Origin: Clostridia bacterium
Lineage (GTDB): Bacteria; Bacillota; Clostridia; Oscillospirales; Acutalibacteraceae
Length of the DNA stretch: 64,000 nucleotides
Direction of reading: 5' to 3'
Assembly: GCA_017397845.1 (NCBI GenBank)
Contig: JAFQHU010000025.1
Span: 1-64,000 of the forward strand
The notes under the pieces were generated by a model. The model was not told the origin of the DNA and searched no databases. It was given only the letters and a program-made list of their open reading frames with translations. Below are positions 16,381 through 24,159 of the stretch, one piece after another (positions within the stretch are counted from its first letter, which is position 1; each line of letters starts with the position of its first letter). Made by a program: the position numbers and the translations under genes.

Positions 16381-17074
16381 CTTTCCTCAGCCTCCTTTCC
16401 ATCATCTTTATACCGAAACTTATGATGCAAACGATTGCAATATACATGATAGCCATCACGAGATAGGGCACCATAAATTCGTAGCTGTTTGAGCCGATAT
16501 AGTTGAATGCCACATAAAGATCCGTGGCACCGATAAAGGATACGACGGAGGTTTCCTTAACCAAAGCAATAAACTCATTACCGAGAGTGGGCAAAATGTT
16601 TTTGATCGCCTGAGGAATAACGATTTTCATCATCGTAGCACCGTAGGACATACCCACACTTCTGCCGCCCTCCATCTGACCGGGGTCAACAGAAAGAATA
16701 CCCGCTCTCATCATTTCTGAAATGTAAGCACCGCTGTTAAGACCGAAAACACAGATAGCCACACTCACAGATGTCATTTTTACACCGATAAGAGGAAGCA
16801 TTACATAATAAAAAACGAGAAGCTGAGCTACCATGGGAGTACCTCTGAAAAGTCCCACATAAAAGGTACAGAATTTATCGAGTGCTCTGGATAATCTGCT
16901 GTATTTGGGAAGAACACGCACGGTAGCAATAAGAGTGCCGATAACGATACCGATAATAAGACCCGATACGGCGATAAGAATAGTGTTTTTAAGTCCGCCG
17001 AGGACTTCATTGTAGCCGCCCTGATTAATAAATATATCAATAAAGCGCTCTACCTTTACCAAAAAACCGTTCAT
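16367..17074 (-). CDS. Polar amino-acid ABC transporter permease
   Basis: A 235-residue HisM/GlnP-type permease with about five helices and the EAA loop ([30 protein letters not shown]). It imports amino acids together with the adjacent ATPase and binding protein. The start at 17074 follows AAAGGA; an upstream extension of the frame was not used. One permease gene implies a homodimer. Confidence 0.92.
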   Translation of the reverse strand: MNGFLVKVERFIDIFINQGGYNEVLGGLKNTILIAVSGLIIGIVIGTLIATVRVLPKYSRLSRALDKFCTFYVGLFRGTPMVAQLLVFYYVMLPLIGVKMTSVSVAICVFGLNSGAYISEMMRAGILSVDPGQMEGGRSVGMSYGATMMKIVIPQAIKNILPTLGNEFIALVKETSVVSFIGATDLYVAFNYIGSNSYEFMVPYLVMAIMYIAIVCIISFGIKMMERRLRKGDRQ

Positions 17075-17098
17075 AGAAAATTTTCCTTTACACATTTG

Positions 17099-17127
17099 AA
17101 TACCCCACTTGACAAGTGAGGTATTCT
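17099..17127 (-). terminator. Attenuator-like hairpin between binding protein and permease genes
   Basis: A 13-bp stem (GAATACCTCACTT/AAGTGGGGTATTC, one G-T pair) with a three-base loop. Its place between the two genes suggests it stabilises or partly terminates the binding-protein mRNA so that this protein is made in excess. Confidence 0.65.
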
Positions 17128-17151
17128 GCAAAATATTTTATTTGTTATTTA

Positions 17152-18000
17152 TTATGCAACTTCGTTGATTGACTCTGCGATGCAAGCTGCAGGAGCGGCA
17201 TCGATAACAACATAGTTAATATTGCCGTGTACGAGATCCTGAACTGCAAGAGCACCGTTTTTGTAACCTACACATTCTGTTGCAAAGCCGTCAAAGCCCC
17301 AGTCTGCGTCACCCTTTACATAGAAGTTACCTGTGGTACCGTTCTGAACACCGATCTTTGTGGTGTTGTCGAAGCCTTTAAGGATTGCTTCTACTGATGC
17401 TGCATCTGTGCATGCATCAAATGTGGTATCATCAGCTTTAACGATAAGCTTCTGAGATGCCTGATAGTATGTAGATGTGAAATCAACGTGTTCTTTTCTG
17501 TCTTCCTTAACGGTAAGACCTGCCATAGCGATATCACATTTGTGCTGACCTACTGAAAGACAAACAGCGTCAAAGTCCATATTGCTGATAACAAGCTCTT
17601 TTCCGAGTTCCTGAGCAAGAAGGGCAGCGATTTCCATATCGATACCGTAGTATTTGTCACCCTGAGTGTATTCAAAGGGCTCAAAGGCAGCATTTGTGGC
17701 AACAACGAGTTGATCCTTTGTATTGTCAAGCTCAGCAGATGTTACTGCCGTAGGTTCGCCGTCACCGAAATATTTGTTACATATTTCATCAAAGGTGCCG
17801 TCTTTCATGATCTTTTCGATGAAAGCGTTGGTCTTTTCGAGAAGCTCAGGCTGTGCCTTATCTACGCCGAAAGCGTATTCTTCTTCTGTAAGGTTGATGT
17901 CGATAACCTTAACGACGTCTTTGTTTTCTGATGTTCCGCCGCAGGCTGCGAGAGCAAAAAGCATGATAGCAGCAAGAGCGATTGCTAAGAATTTTTTCAT
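17152..18000 (-). CDS. Amino-acid-binding lipoprotein, family 3, apparently circularly permuted
   Basis: A 282-residue lipoprotein: signal peptide with lipobox LAAC (Cys20), then two parts. Residues 30-79 (VKVIDINLTEEEYAFGVDKA...GTFDEICNKYFG) are what normally ends a family 3 binding protein. Residues 97-282 (LVVATNAAFEPFEY ... NYVVIDAAPAACIA) are what normally begins one. The protein stops where the C-terminal segment would usually follow, so the chain order is permuted rather than a piece being lost. It is the first gene of the ABC operon, with promoter 18035-18063. The ligand is probably a polar amino acid or cystine. The permutation is my reading of motif order. Confidence 0.88.
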   Translation of the reverse strand: MKKFLAIALAAIMLFALAACGGTSENKDVVKVIDINLTEEEYAFGVDKAQPELLEKTNAFIEKIMKDGTFDEICNKYFGDGEPTAVTSAELDNTKDQLVVATNAAFEPFEYTQGDKYYGIDMEIAALLAQELGKELVISNMDFDAVCLSVGQHKCDIAMAGLTVKEDRKEHVDFTSTYYQASQKLIVKADDTTFDACTDAASVEAILKGFDNTTKIGVQNGTTGNFYVKGDADWGFDGFATECVGYKNGALAVQDLVHGNINYVVIDAAPAACIAESINEVA

Positions 18001-18034
18001 TGGTAATTACCTCCGTTAATTTTATGATGCGGAT

Positions 18035-18063
18035 ATTCTATCATTAAAAAACACCTTTGTCAA
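18035..18063 (-). promoter_or_regulatory. Promoter of the amino-acid ABC operon
   Basis: On the minus strand, TTGACA (18063-18058), a 17-base spacer and TAGAAT (18040-18035). Confidence 0.75.
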
Positions 18064-18099
18064 CGGTTTTATGCAAAAAATATGCAGAATAATGTATAT

Positions 18100-20574
18100 T
18101 TATGAAACCGCGCTGTTTACAGTGACATTTTTCACAAAGGGAGCTTCGGACATCAGAGAGGCGAAGCTGTATTCACCGGAATTGGTGAAGGCTATTTCAT
18201 TTTCACCCTTTTCGAGAGTGAGATTGAAAGTCATCGTCTTATATGTATAATCGCTGTAGGTATTTCTGAAGAAAACATCTCTGCCCTCACCGCCGTTTAC
18301 ACTGACAGTGAGATATCTTTCTATAAGATCAACATTATAATCATGATAACCGCCCTCGGAATTATTTGAATAAAGAACAGTTACACGGTAATCTCCCTTT
18401 TCGGGAACAGTAATCCTAAAGGTGCCCTTACCCTGTCCGCCGGTAATACCGCCGAGATAGGTGTTTCCGTATTTATCGGTAAAAATCTCTGCACCGTCGC
18501 TTACGGTGATATCCTTCGCTTCAATCGCTGCCACGGGTACCTTCGGCTCTGCTTTGGTAAGCTCAAGAGAAGACGCCGAGGAAAGTGCAATTTCATTCAG
18601 ACCTCTTCTGAGATAAACCACACTGCCGTTTTCAGCCTTTGCTTTTGCTCCGTCAATGCTTATGTCATAGCTGCCCTCATCTATACCTATATAATAGTAT
18701 CCGTCTTCGGGTGCCACAGCAAGATACTTTGTGCCGTCGTCGGAGTCATCGAGCACGGCAGCTGAATCATCCTCCACAGCCTTTGACATAAGAAGACTGT
18801 CAAGAACGAAGGTTCCCTCATTATGCGTAAATTCGATGGTATGTATGCCCATACAAAGATCAGCATAAAGCGTTTTTACCGTCGTATACTCACTCTTTAT
18901 GGTGTTTTCAAACATCACTTCGGTGGTTTTTCCGTCCAAAGTGAAATTTGCCACACCGTAATCTCTGCCGCTTTTTACCCCTGAGTCATTATGCTTTCCG
19001 TAAATTATGTCAAATCTGTAACGGCCTTTCTCTTTGGCATTGACGGTGATTTTCACCCCATCGCCCTCATTTTCGAAGCCTCCGCACATACCCTTTACCT
19101 CACCTGTGGTGGCGTAGGCACTGTCGTAGGTGTAAGCTTTACCGAGGAGCTTTCCGTCCTCAAATTCGTATCTTACGGGGAGATTTGTATTTCTTACTGC
19201 ATCAAATTCCTCTGTATGCTCCTTTACGGAAATGAAATAAACGGTGTCCGTATCAGTGCCGGGAATGTTTATGTTAAGACTGTCACCCAAAACCTTTGTC
19301 TTATACTTTCTTACGGTATAAGGCTCGCTGACTATACCCGAAATACCCGTAAAATAAACACATTCCACGGTAACATCGACTATTTTGCCCATTTCGGTTT
19401 CATCGATATTTTTTATTCTGACTGCCTTTTTATTGTCACTGCCGTTGCAGATAACATTAATCTCCTTTCCGTCGGGCGTAAGAGAGGCGAGTCCTGTATA
19501 ATGATACCACCAATCGTGATCAAAAAGTCTGTCGCTGTTAAGAGCAGAGGTGCTTACGGCAAGTGTTTCACCCTCCATTTCGGCATACTTTCTGTAAAGC
19601 CACCAGTTTGAATTAGGAGAATTATCATCGGCACAGGTATCGTTGAGGTTATTTGAAAGTCTCCAGAATGCCATATCACCGTAGGTATTGGTCTTTTCCA
19701 TCGAAACGATATATCTTACCATAGCAGCCGGGTTGCCGCATTCATCCATGGTGCCGTATTCGGTTACGATAATGGGAAGTTCGGAAACGCCCTTTTCTTT
19801 TTCTATTCTGCGGTAATCCTCAACATGCTTAGGCCATTCCACACTGCACCAGAAGCTGAGTTCATGGTAAATCATAATTTCCGGAACACAGTCGTTCTCT
19901 GTCACATAGGACATAAAGCCTTCCATTTTTTCCGTAACATAATCGCAGAAACCGGGACCGCCGATTTTGGCATCGGGAACAATGCTTTTTACAAGATCGT
20001 ACGTGATTTCCCAAGCTTTATAAAAATTAGCCTTGCCTACTTCATCATAATGAACATTACCGTCAACATAATTACCGAACCATACAGCGTTGTCACATTC
20101 GTTGAAAATACAGTAAACTATATCGTCGGCATAATCCTTTTGCGAAAGCTCTCTCACCTTTTCTTCCACAATGGGTAAATATCTTTCATTAAGGAATTTT
20201 TCCCAATCATAGGTGCCGTTCTTTCTCATTTCCATGATTTCGTTATAGCAGTAATACCAGGTATCAAAGGAATCCTGAAGATAAACCACTCTGTAATCGC
20301 AATTTTTCAGCTGATCAGCCACACGGTCCACATCACCCGTTGGATGCTGAAGACCGTCAATTACCTTTTGTGAAACCGTGGAAATATCAAGGCTGTTTGT
20401 TATGGCTTCACTGGGGACGCCGGGTTCGGCAAGACCGTAAAGGAAGCCTGTGGCATAATTGGAAACCTCGTCTCCTCTGTCACCCGCATCCACCGTAAGC
20501 ACGGGAACCCAGGCAATGGGAACCGACTCCAAAAGCATTATGACCGTGATAATAAGAGATATTAATTTAGCCAT
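18100..20574 (-). CDS. Multidomain glycoside hydrolase, GH39-like, with two carbohydrate-binding-like domains
   Basis: An 824-residue protein with an N-terminal hydrophobic segment that may anchor or export it. The first ~430 residues look like a clan A (beta/alpha)8 glycosidase: FNECDN with Asn-Glu as acid/base and IIVTEYGTMD with the nucleophile Glu. GH39 (beta-xylosidase, iduronidase) is the closest type I can name, with modest confidence. Residues ~480-620 (YEFEDG...FVLDSLLMS) and ~690-810 (IEAKDI...) resemble CBM6/CBM35 beta-sandwiches. The start overlaps the GH3 stop by one base, so both are made together, probably on one polysaccharide. Confidence 0.7.
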   Translation of the reverse strand: MAKLISLIITVIMLLESVPIAWVPVLTVDAGDRGDEVSNYATGFLYGLAEPGVPSEAITNSLDISTVSQKVIDGLQHPTGDVDRVADQLKNCDYRVVYLQDSFDTWYYCYNEIMEMRKNGTYDWEKFLNERYLPIVEEKVRELSQKDYADDIVYCIFNECDNAVWFGNYVDGNVHYDEVGKANFYKAWEITYDLVKSIVPDAKIGGPGFCDYVTEKMEGFMSYVTENDCVPEIMIYHELSFWCSVEWPKHVEDYRRIEKEKGVSELPIIVTEYGTMDECGNPAAMVRYIVSMEKTNTYGDMAFWRLSNNLNDTCADDNSPNSNWWLYRKYAEMEGETLAVSTSALNSDRLFDHDWWYHYTGLASLTPDGKEINVICNGSDNKKAVRIKNIDETEMGKIVDVTVECVYFTGISGIVSEPYTVRKYKTKVLGDSLNINIPGTDTDTVYFISVKEHTEEFDAVRNTNLPVRYEFEDGKLLGKAYTYDSAYATTGEVKGMCGGFENEGDGVKITVNAKEKGRYRFDIIYGKHNDSGVKSGRDYGVANFTLDGKTTEVMFENTIKSEYTTVKTLYADLCMGIHTIEFTHNEGTFVLDSLLMSKAVEDDSAAVLDDSDDGTKYLAVAPEDGYYYIGIDEGSYDISIDGAKAKAENGSVVYLRRGLNEIALSSASSLELTKAEPKVPVAAIEAKDITVSDGAEIFTDKYGNTYLGGITGGQGKGTFRITVPEKGDYRVTVLYSNNSEGGYHDYNVDLIERYLTVSVNGGEGRDVFFRNTYSDYTYKTMTFNLTLEKGENEIAFTNSGEYSFASLMSEAPFVKNVTVNSAVS

Positions 20575-23021
20575 TATTTATTCTCCTTTACATTAATATT
20601 AAAAAGCTCAGGCAGCTTTTTAAGAGCAGGAATAAGACCTGAAAAAAGCTTCATCATGGCAGCGGCTGAACCCTCCTCATTGAGAAGCATAAGCAAACCC
20701 TCAGCCATTTTCTCCGTAAATACACCCTGACCGAAAGAATACAGACCTCTTATGGGACTTTCCAGAGTAATTTCTCTCACAGGGTCACCGCCGGGGGCAT
20801 TGGGATCGGGCTTCCTTCCGCCTGTAATAAGTGTGATTATTCTTTTTCCCCATTTGGTATGCTCTGCATCCATAAGACAGCTCTCCGCGGTAAATTTATC
20901 ATTCACATCAAGATACTGTGGCGGTATGTCTCTGCCCAAAAGCGCTCTGTACTGCCTGTCGGGTACATTCTTTACGTCTGCACCGTAATAACAGGGTGCC
21001 GATTCTCTGTAGTCAGGCACGGACACATCGGGCTGAGAAGAGATAATCTCTGCCACGGCGCTGAGCCTTATGTCACGGGACGAGGCACCGATAAGTATTT
21101 CAAACTTACCCGATTCCACATGCCAGTCACTTATGTTAATATTATAGTATGCAAATGCTCTTTTTGAAAGAGTGAAGGACACTTCCTTTTCTTCGCCCTT
21201 TTCAAGATAAATTTTAGCAAAATCACGCAGCTCCTTTTCCGGTCTGAACACCGTGCTTTCACAATCCTTCACATAAAGCTGAACTGCCTCTGCACCGTCT
21301 CTGTCTCCGATATTTTTAATCTTACAGGTAACGGTAAGGGTGTCCGTATCCTTTATGCTTTCAGCGGAAAGCTTCATATCCGAATACTCAAAGGATGTAT
21401 AAGAAAGTCCGTGACCGAAGGGGAAAAGGACATTTTTACGGGCGGTATCATAATAACGGTAGCCGATGTAAACGCCCTCTCTGTGCTCAGCTGTAAGACC
21501 CGTACCGGGATAATAATTACTGCAGGGTACATCACCTTCGCTGAGAGAATAGGTTTCTGCCAGCTTACCGGATGGGTTCACCTTTCCGGAAATTATCTCA
21601 GCCAAAGCCTTTCCGCTTGCCTGGCCTCCGAGATAACCGTTAAGTATTGCCTTTACCTTTTTCGCCCAAGGCATTATAACAGGAGAACCTCCGGAAAGAA
21701 CCACGGTGACATTTTCGTTTACCTTTAAAATTTCTTCCGCAAGTCTGTTATGTGAAGCGGGAAGCTTCATTGTCTTTCTGTCATAGCCTTCGCTTTCATA
21801 CTCTTCCGTAAGACCGATAAACAAAAGCACTGCATCAGCTTTGGCCGCCACATTACATGCATCCTTTACCATAACCTCATTGAGTGAATCCTGTTTTTTG
21901 AAATAACCGGGTGCAAAGGTAACCTTATACCCCTCTGCCATAAGACTCTCAAAGGCATCGGTGACCTTTGTGGGCACAATGATCGAGCTTCCCGCTCCCT
22001 GATATCGGGGTGCTCTGGCCATTTCACCGATAACGGCTACTGTCTTATCCTTTGAAAGAGGCAACGTGTTTTCTTCATTTTTAAGCAGAACTGCAGATTC
22101 CGCACATATTTCTGCAGCAAGCTTGTGATGAGCCTCTTCGTCATATGTAAATTCACCTGAGGCTTTTTTGGATTTTTCTATCAGTGTCAGTATTCTGTCA
22201 GCGGCGATGTCAAGATATTTCTCATCTAAAGTACCGTTCCTTACGGCATCACAGATTTTCTTAGTGTTATATCCGTGGGAGGACGGCATTTCCAGATCAC
22301 AGCCGTCTGTGAGACCCTTTACACGGTTATTTACTGCGCCCCAATCAGACATAACCACGCCTTCAAAGCCCCACTCATCACGCAGAATTTTATTCTGCAG
22401 ATATCCGTTTTCAGTGCAGTAGTCACCGCCCACACGGTTATAGGCACTCATCACCGTCCAAGGCTGTGCCTTTTTCACCGCAATTTCAAAGGCAGTGAGA
22501 TATATTTCACGCAATGCCCTTTCATCAACCACACTGTCAATAATCAGCCTTCGCTTTTCCTGACTGTTTACGGCAAAGTGTTTGAGCGATGTGCCCACTC
22601 CCTTTGACTGAATTCCGTTAATAAGACCGGCTGCAAGCTCACCGGCTAAAAGCGGATCTTCTGAAAAGTATTCAAAGTTTCTGCCGCAAAGAGGTGAACG
22701 CTTCATATTTACACCGGGCCCCAGAATGACACTTACCTTTTCTTTCAGACATTCTTCACCCATGGCCTGTCCCATTCTGTAAAGAAGCTCTCTGTCCCAT
22801 GAGCAGGCAGTGGTTACCGCAGAAGGGAAGCAGGTAGCTGTCACAGACTCTCTCAGGTCACCGTCGGGCTTTCTGAGGCTCAGACCGTGAGGTCCGTCGG
22901 TAACCGTAACGGACGGCAGACCCAAACGCTCCACTCCGTTCAGACGCCAGAAATCCTTTCCTGTACAGAGAGTGGCTTTTTCTTCGAGAGTAAGCTTTCC
23001 GAGAATTTCTTTATTTTTCAT
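20574..23021 (-). CDS. GH3-family beta-glycosidase
   Basis: An 815-residue GH3 enzyme, probably a beta-glucosidase or beta-xylosidase. The N-terminal barrel has KHFAVNSQE (147-155) and the nucleophile Asp226 in VVMSDWGAV. The second alpha/beta domain has GEMARAPRYQGAGSS, and a fibronectin-III-like domain (FPFGHGLSYTSFEYS...) follows. The end carries an extra ~120 residues with a DUF-like tail. No signal peptide is evident, so it acts in the cytosol. The start at 23021 follows GGAGGAAAAT; the frame is open further upstream but lacks an RBS. Confidence 0.93.
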   Translation of the reverse strand: MKNKEILGKLTLEEKATLCTGKDFWRLNGVERLGLPSVTVTDGPHGLSLRKPDGDLRESVTATCFPSAVTTACSWDRELLYRMGQAMGEECLKEKVSVILGPGVNMKRSPLCGRNFEYFSEDPLLAGELAAGLINGIQSKGVGTSLKHFAVNSQEKRRLIIDSVVDERALREIYLTAFEIAVKKAQPWTVMSAYNRVGGDYCTENGYLQNKILRDEWGFEGVVMSDWGAVNNRVKGLTDGCDLEMPSSHGYNTKKICDAVRNGTLDEKYLDIAADRILTLIEKSKKASGEFTYDEEAHHKLAAEICAESAVLLKNEENTLPLSKDKTVAVIGEMARAPRYQGAGSSIIVPTKVTDAFESLMAEGYKVTFAPGYFKKQDSLNEVMVKDACNVAAKADAVLLFIGLTEEYESEGYDRKTMKLPASHNRLAEEILKVNENVTVVLSGGSPVIMPWAKKVKAILNGYLGGQASGKALAEIISGKVNPSGKLAETYSLSEGDVPCSNYYPGTGLTAEHREGVYIGYRYYDTARKNVLFPFGHGLSYTSFEYSDMKLSAESIKDTDTLTVTCKIKNIGDRDGAEAVQLYVKDCESTVFRPEKELRDFAKIYLEKGEEKEVSFTLSKRAFAYYNINISDWHVESGKFEILIGASSRDIRLSAVAEIISSQPDVSVPDYRESAPCYYGADVKNVPDRQYRALLGRDIPPQYLDVNDKFTAESCLMDAEHTKWGKRIITLITGGRKPDPNAPGGDPVREITLESPIRGLYSFGQGVFTEKMAEGLLMLLNEEGSAAAMMKLFSGLIPALKKLPELFNINVKENK

Positions 23022-23043
23022 ATTTTCCTCCGTAAATTGCTTA

Positions 23044-23083
23044 TGGTTATTTCCATTATATAACCAAATTATGGCAAGGTCAA
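23044..23083 (-). promoter_or_regulatory. Promoter and palindromic operator of the GH3-GH39-like operon
   Basis: On the minus strand, TTGACC (23083-23078), a 17-base spacer and TATAAT (23060-23055). A 7-bp inverted repeat, TGGTTAT (23044-23050) and ATAACCA (23060-23066), straddles the -10 box. A repressor bound there would block transcription. No LacI- or AraC-type gene is adjacent. Confidence 0.6.
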
Positions 23084-23097
23084 TAAAAAAGAGTAAA

Positions 23098-23127
23098 AAA
23101 GGCGGACGACCTACGGCCGTCCTCACA
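23098..23127 (-). terminator. Terminator of the XRE regulator gene
   Basis: On the minus strand, a GGACG/CGTCC-type stem around CCGTAG is followed by a C-rich foot and T6. Confidence 0.65.
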
Positions 23128-23137
23128 ATTTGCAATA

Positions 23138-23362
23138 TTATTTTTTCGGCAAGGGATTTGCCTCATTTGTAAAGCCTAAAATGTAATCAGCAGAAACATC
23201 ATAATAACGGCATAATGTAATGAGATGCTCCACAGGTAAAGGGCGTGTTCCCCTCTCATATTCTCCGTAATAATTTCTCGCAGTTTTCAATACAGAAGCA
23301 ATATCCTGCTGAGTTAAGTCTTTATCCTCTCTTAGATCTCTTATTCTTTGTTTATAAGACAT
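23138..23362 (-). CDS. XRE-family helix-turn-helix regulator
   Basis: A 74-residue protein that is a single HTH_3 domain. Helix-turn-helix: LTQQDIASVLKTARNYYGEYERG, followed by PVEHLITLCRYYDVSADYILGFT. Such Cro/CI-like proteins bind short palindromes as dimers. It is divergent from the small-RNA promoter at 23424-23452, whose spacer contains a perfect palindrome, so that site is a likely target (inferred). Confidence 0.88.
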   Translation of the reverse strand: MSYKQRIRDLREDKDLTQQDIASVLKTARNYYGEYERGTRPLPVEHLITLCRYYDVSADYILGFTNEANPLPKK

Positions 23363-23423
23363 AAAATCATATCCCCTGTTTTGTAGTATATGCTGATTTT
23401 ACCACGTCTTATATATGATACTA

Positions 23424-23452
23424 TTGACAAGTCTCACATCTGAGACTATAAT
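23424..23452 (+). promoter_or_regulatory. Strong promoter with a palindromic operator in the spacer
   Basis: Consensus TTGACA (23424-23429), 17 bases, consensus TATAAT (23447-23452). The spacer contains the perfect palindrome GTCTCA-CATC-TGAGAC (23431-23446), which is placed for repression. Confidence 0.85.
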
Positions 23453-23458
23453 ATTATT

Positions 23459-23570
23459 GGTCGCCGGACTAACTCAACTCAGTGTGTTCACCCGCAAAGC
23501 AAGGATGACTGCACGATACACTTTTACAGCAGAAAGGGCAGGGAGCTTCTCTGTCCTTTCTGCTGTTTTT
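23459..23570 (+). ncRNA. Putative ~110-nt small RNA
   Basis: Starts about seven bases after a perfect promoter and ends in a strong terminator, ACAGCAGAAAGG/CCTTTCTGCTGT with T5 (23526-23570). No ribosome binding site and no convincing ORF lie between. A short frame from 23513 runs through the terminator and was discounted. The function is unknown; the operator in the promoter suggests conditional expression under the divergent XRE protein. Confidence 0.6.
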
Positions 23571-23633
23571 ACGACGGTGTAACGGAAAAATTACCGGACA
23601 ACCTTACACGGATATAATCGGAGCGCAGCGACC

Positions 23634-23652
23634 TTCAATTCCGAATTCCGAA
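23634..23652. repeat. Dispersed intergenic repeat, copy 2 (degenerate)
   Basis: TTCAATTCCGAATTCCGAA-type sequence behind the stop of the YlmC-like gene, related to the copy at 28066-28115. Confidence 0.4.
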
Positions 23653-23658
23653 ATTTTC

Positions 23659-23958
23659 TCACCCGAAAAGCCCTTCGAAAATTCTCTTTTTATCCTTTTC
23701 CCTCGCACAGCAGCAGTTACACTCGTCCACACACACAAGAACCGTCTCTTCACCGATAACCTGTATATCCTTCCAGGGTATGCGTATATCCTCGCACTTT
23801 CCCGCAAAATCGAAAAGCTTCCCCCTGCCCCATATGATTATGGCACAAAGCTGTCCGTTTTCGCAGCATATTTCCACATCGCTCACACATCCGAGCCTGT
23901 GGCCGTTTTTTGTATTGATAACCTCTTTATTGCGAAGGTCCGTAACGCAGCAATTCAT
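23659..23958 (-). CDS. YlmC/YmxH-family sporulation protein (PRC-barrel)
   Basis: A 99-residue PRC-barrel protein: LRNKEVINTKNGHRLGCVSDVEI...WKDIQVIGEETVLV is the family pattern. YlmC/YmxH proteins are widespread in endospore formers, with poorly known roles in sporulation. The tail is Cys-rich (DECNCCCARE), which may bind metal. GGGAGTG precedes the start. It lies alone, between the small RNA and PFOR. Confidence 0.82.
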   Translation of the reverse strand: MNCCVTDLRNKEVINTKNGHRLGCVSDVEICCENGQLCAIIIWGRGKLFDFAGKCEDIRIPWKDIQVIGEETVLVCVDECNCCCAREKDKKRIFEGLFG

Positions 23959-24072
23959 AATATAACACTCCCTCGCTTCATTATATTCGGCAAAAAACGC
24001 TTTGTGCCATGCTTTATATCTTTTTTACCAAAAAATTTCACCTTTCAATCTTTTATTTTTATATGAATACCC

Positions 24073-24101
24073 TTTACAATTTGACATTAAAGTGATAGAA
24101 T
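24073..24101 (+). promoter_or_regulatory. Promoter of the PFOR gene
   Basis: TTTACA (24073-24078), a 17-base spacer and TAGAAT (24096-24101). A ~50-base leader and AAGGAGG follow. Confidence 0.6.
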
Positions 24102-24159
24102 ATCAGGTGGTAAATTATTTTGCTAAATATAATGTAAAAATACAAGGAGGACAAATCCA

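Noticed and set aside
23513-23590. 25-codon ORF in the small RNA
   Set aside because: Runs through the terminator stem and lacks a Shine-Dalgarno sequence, so the transcript is better read as non-coding.
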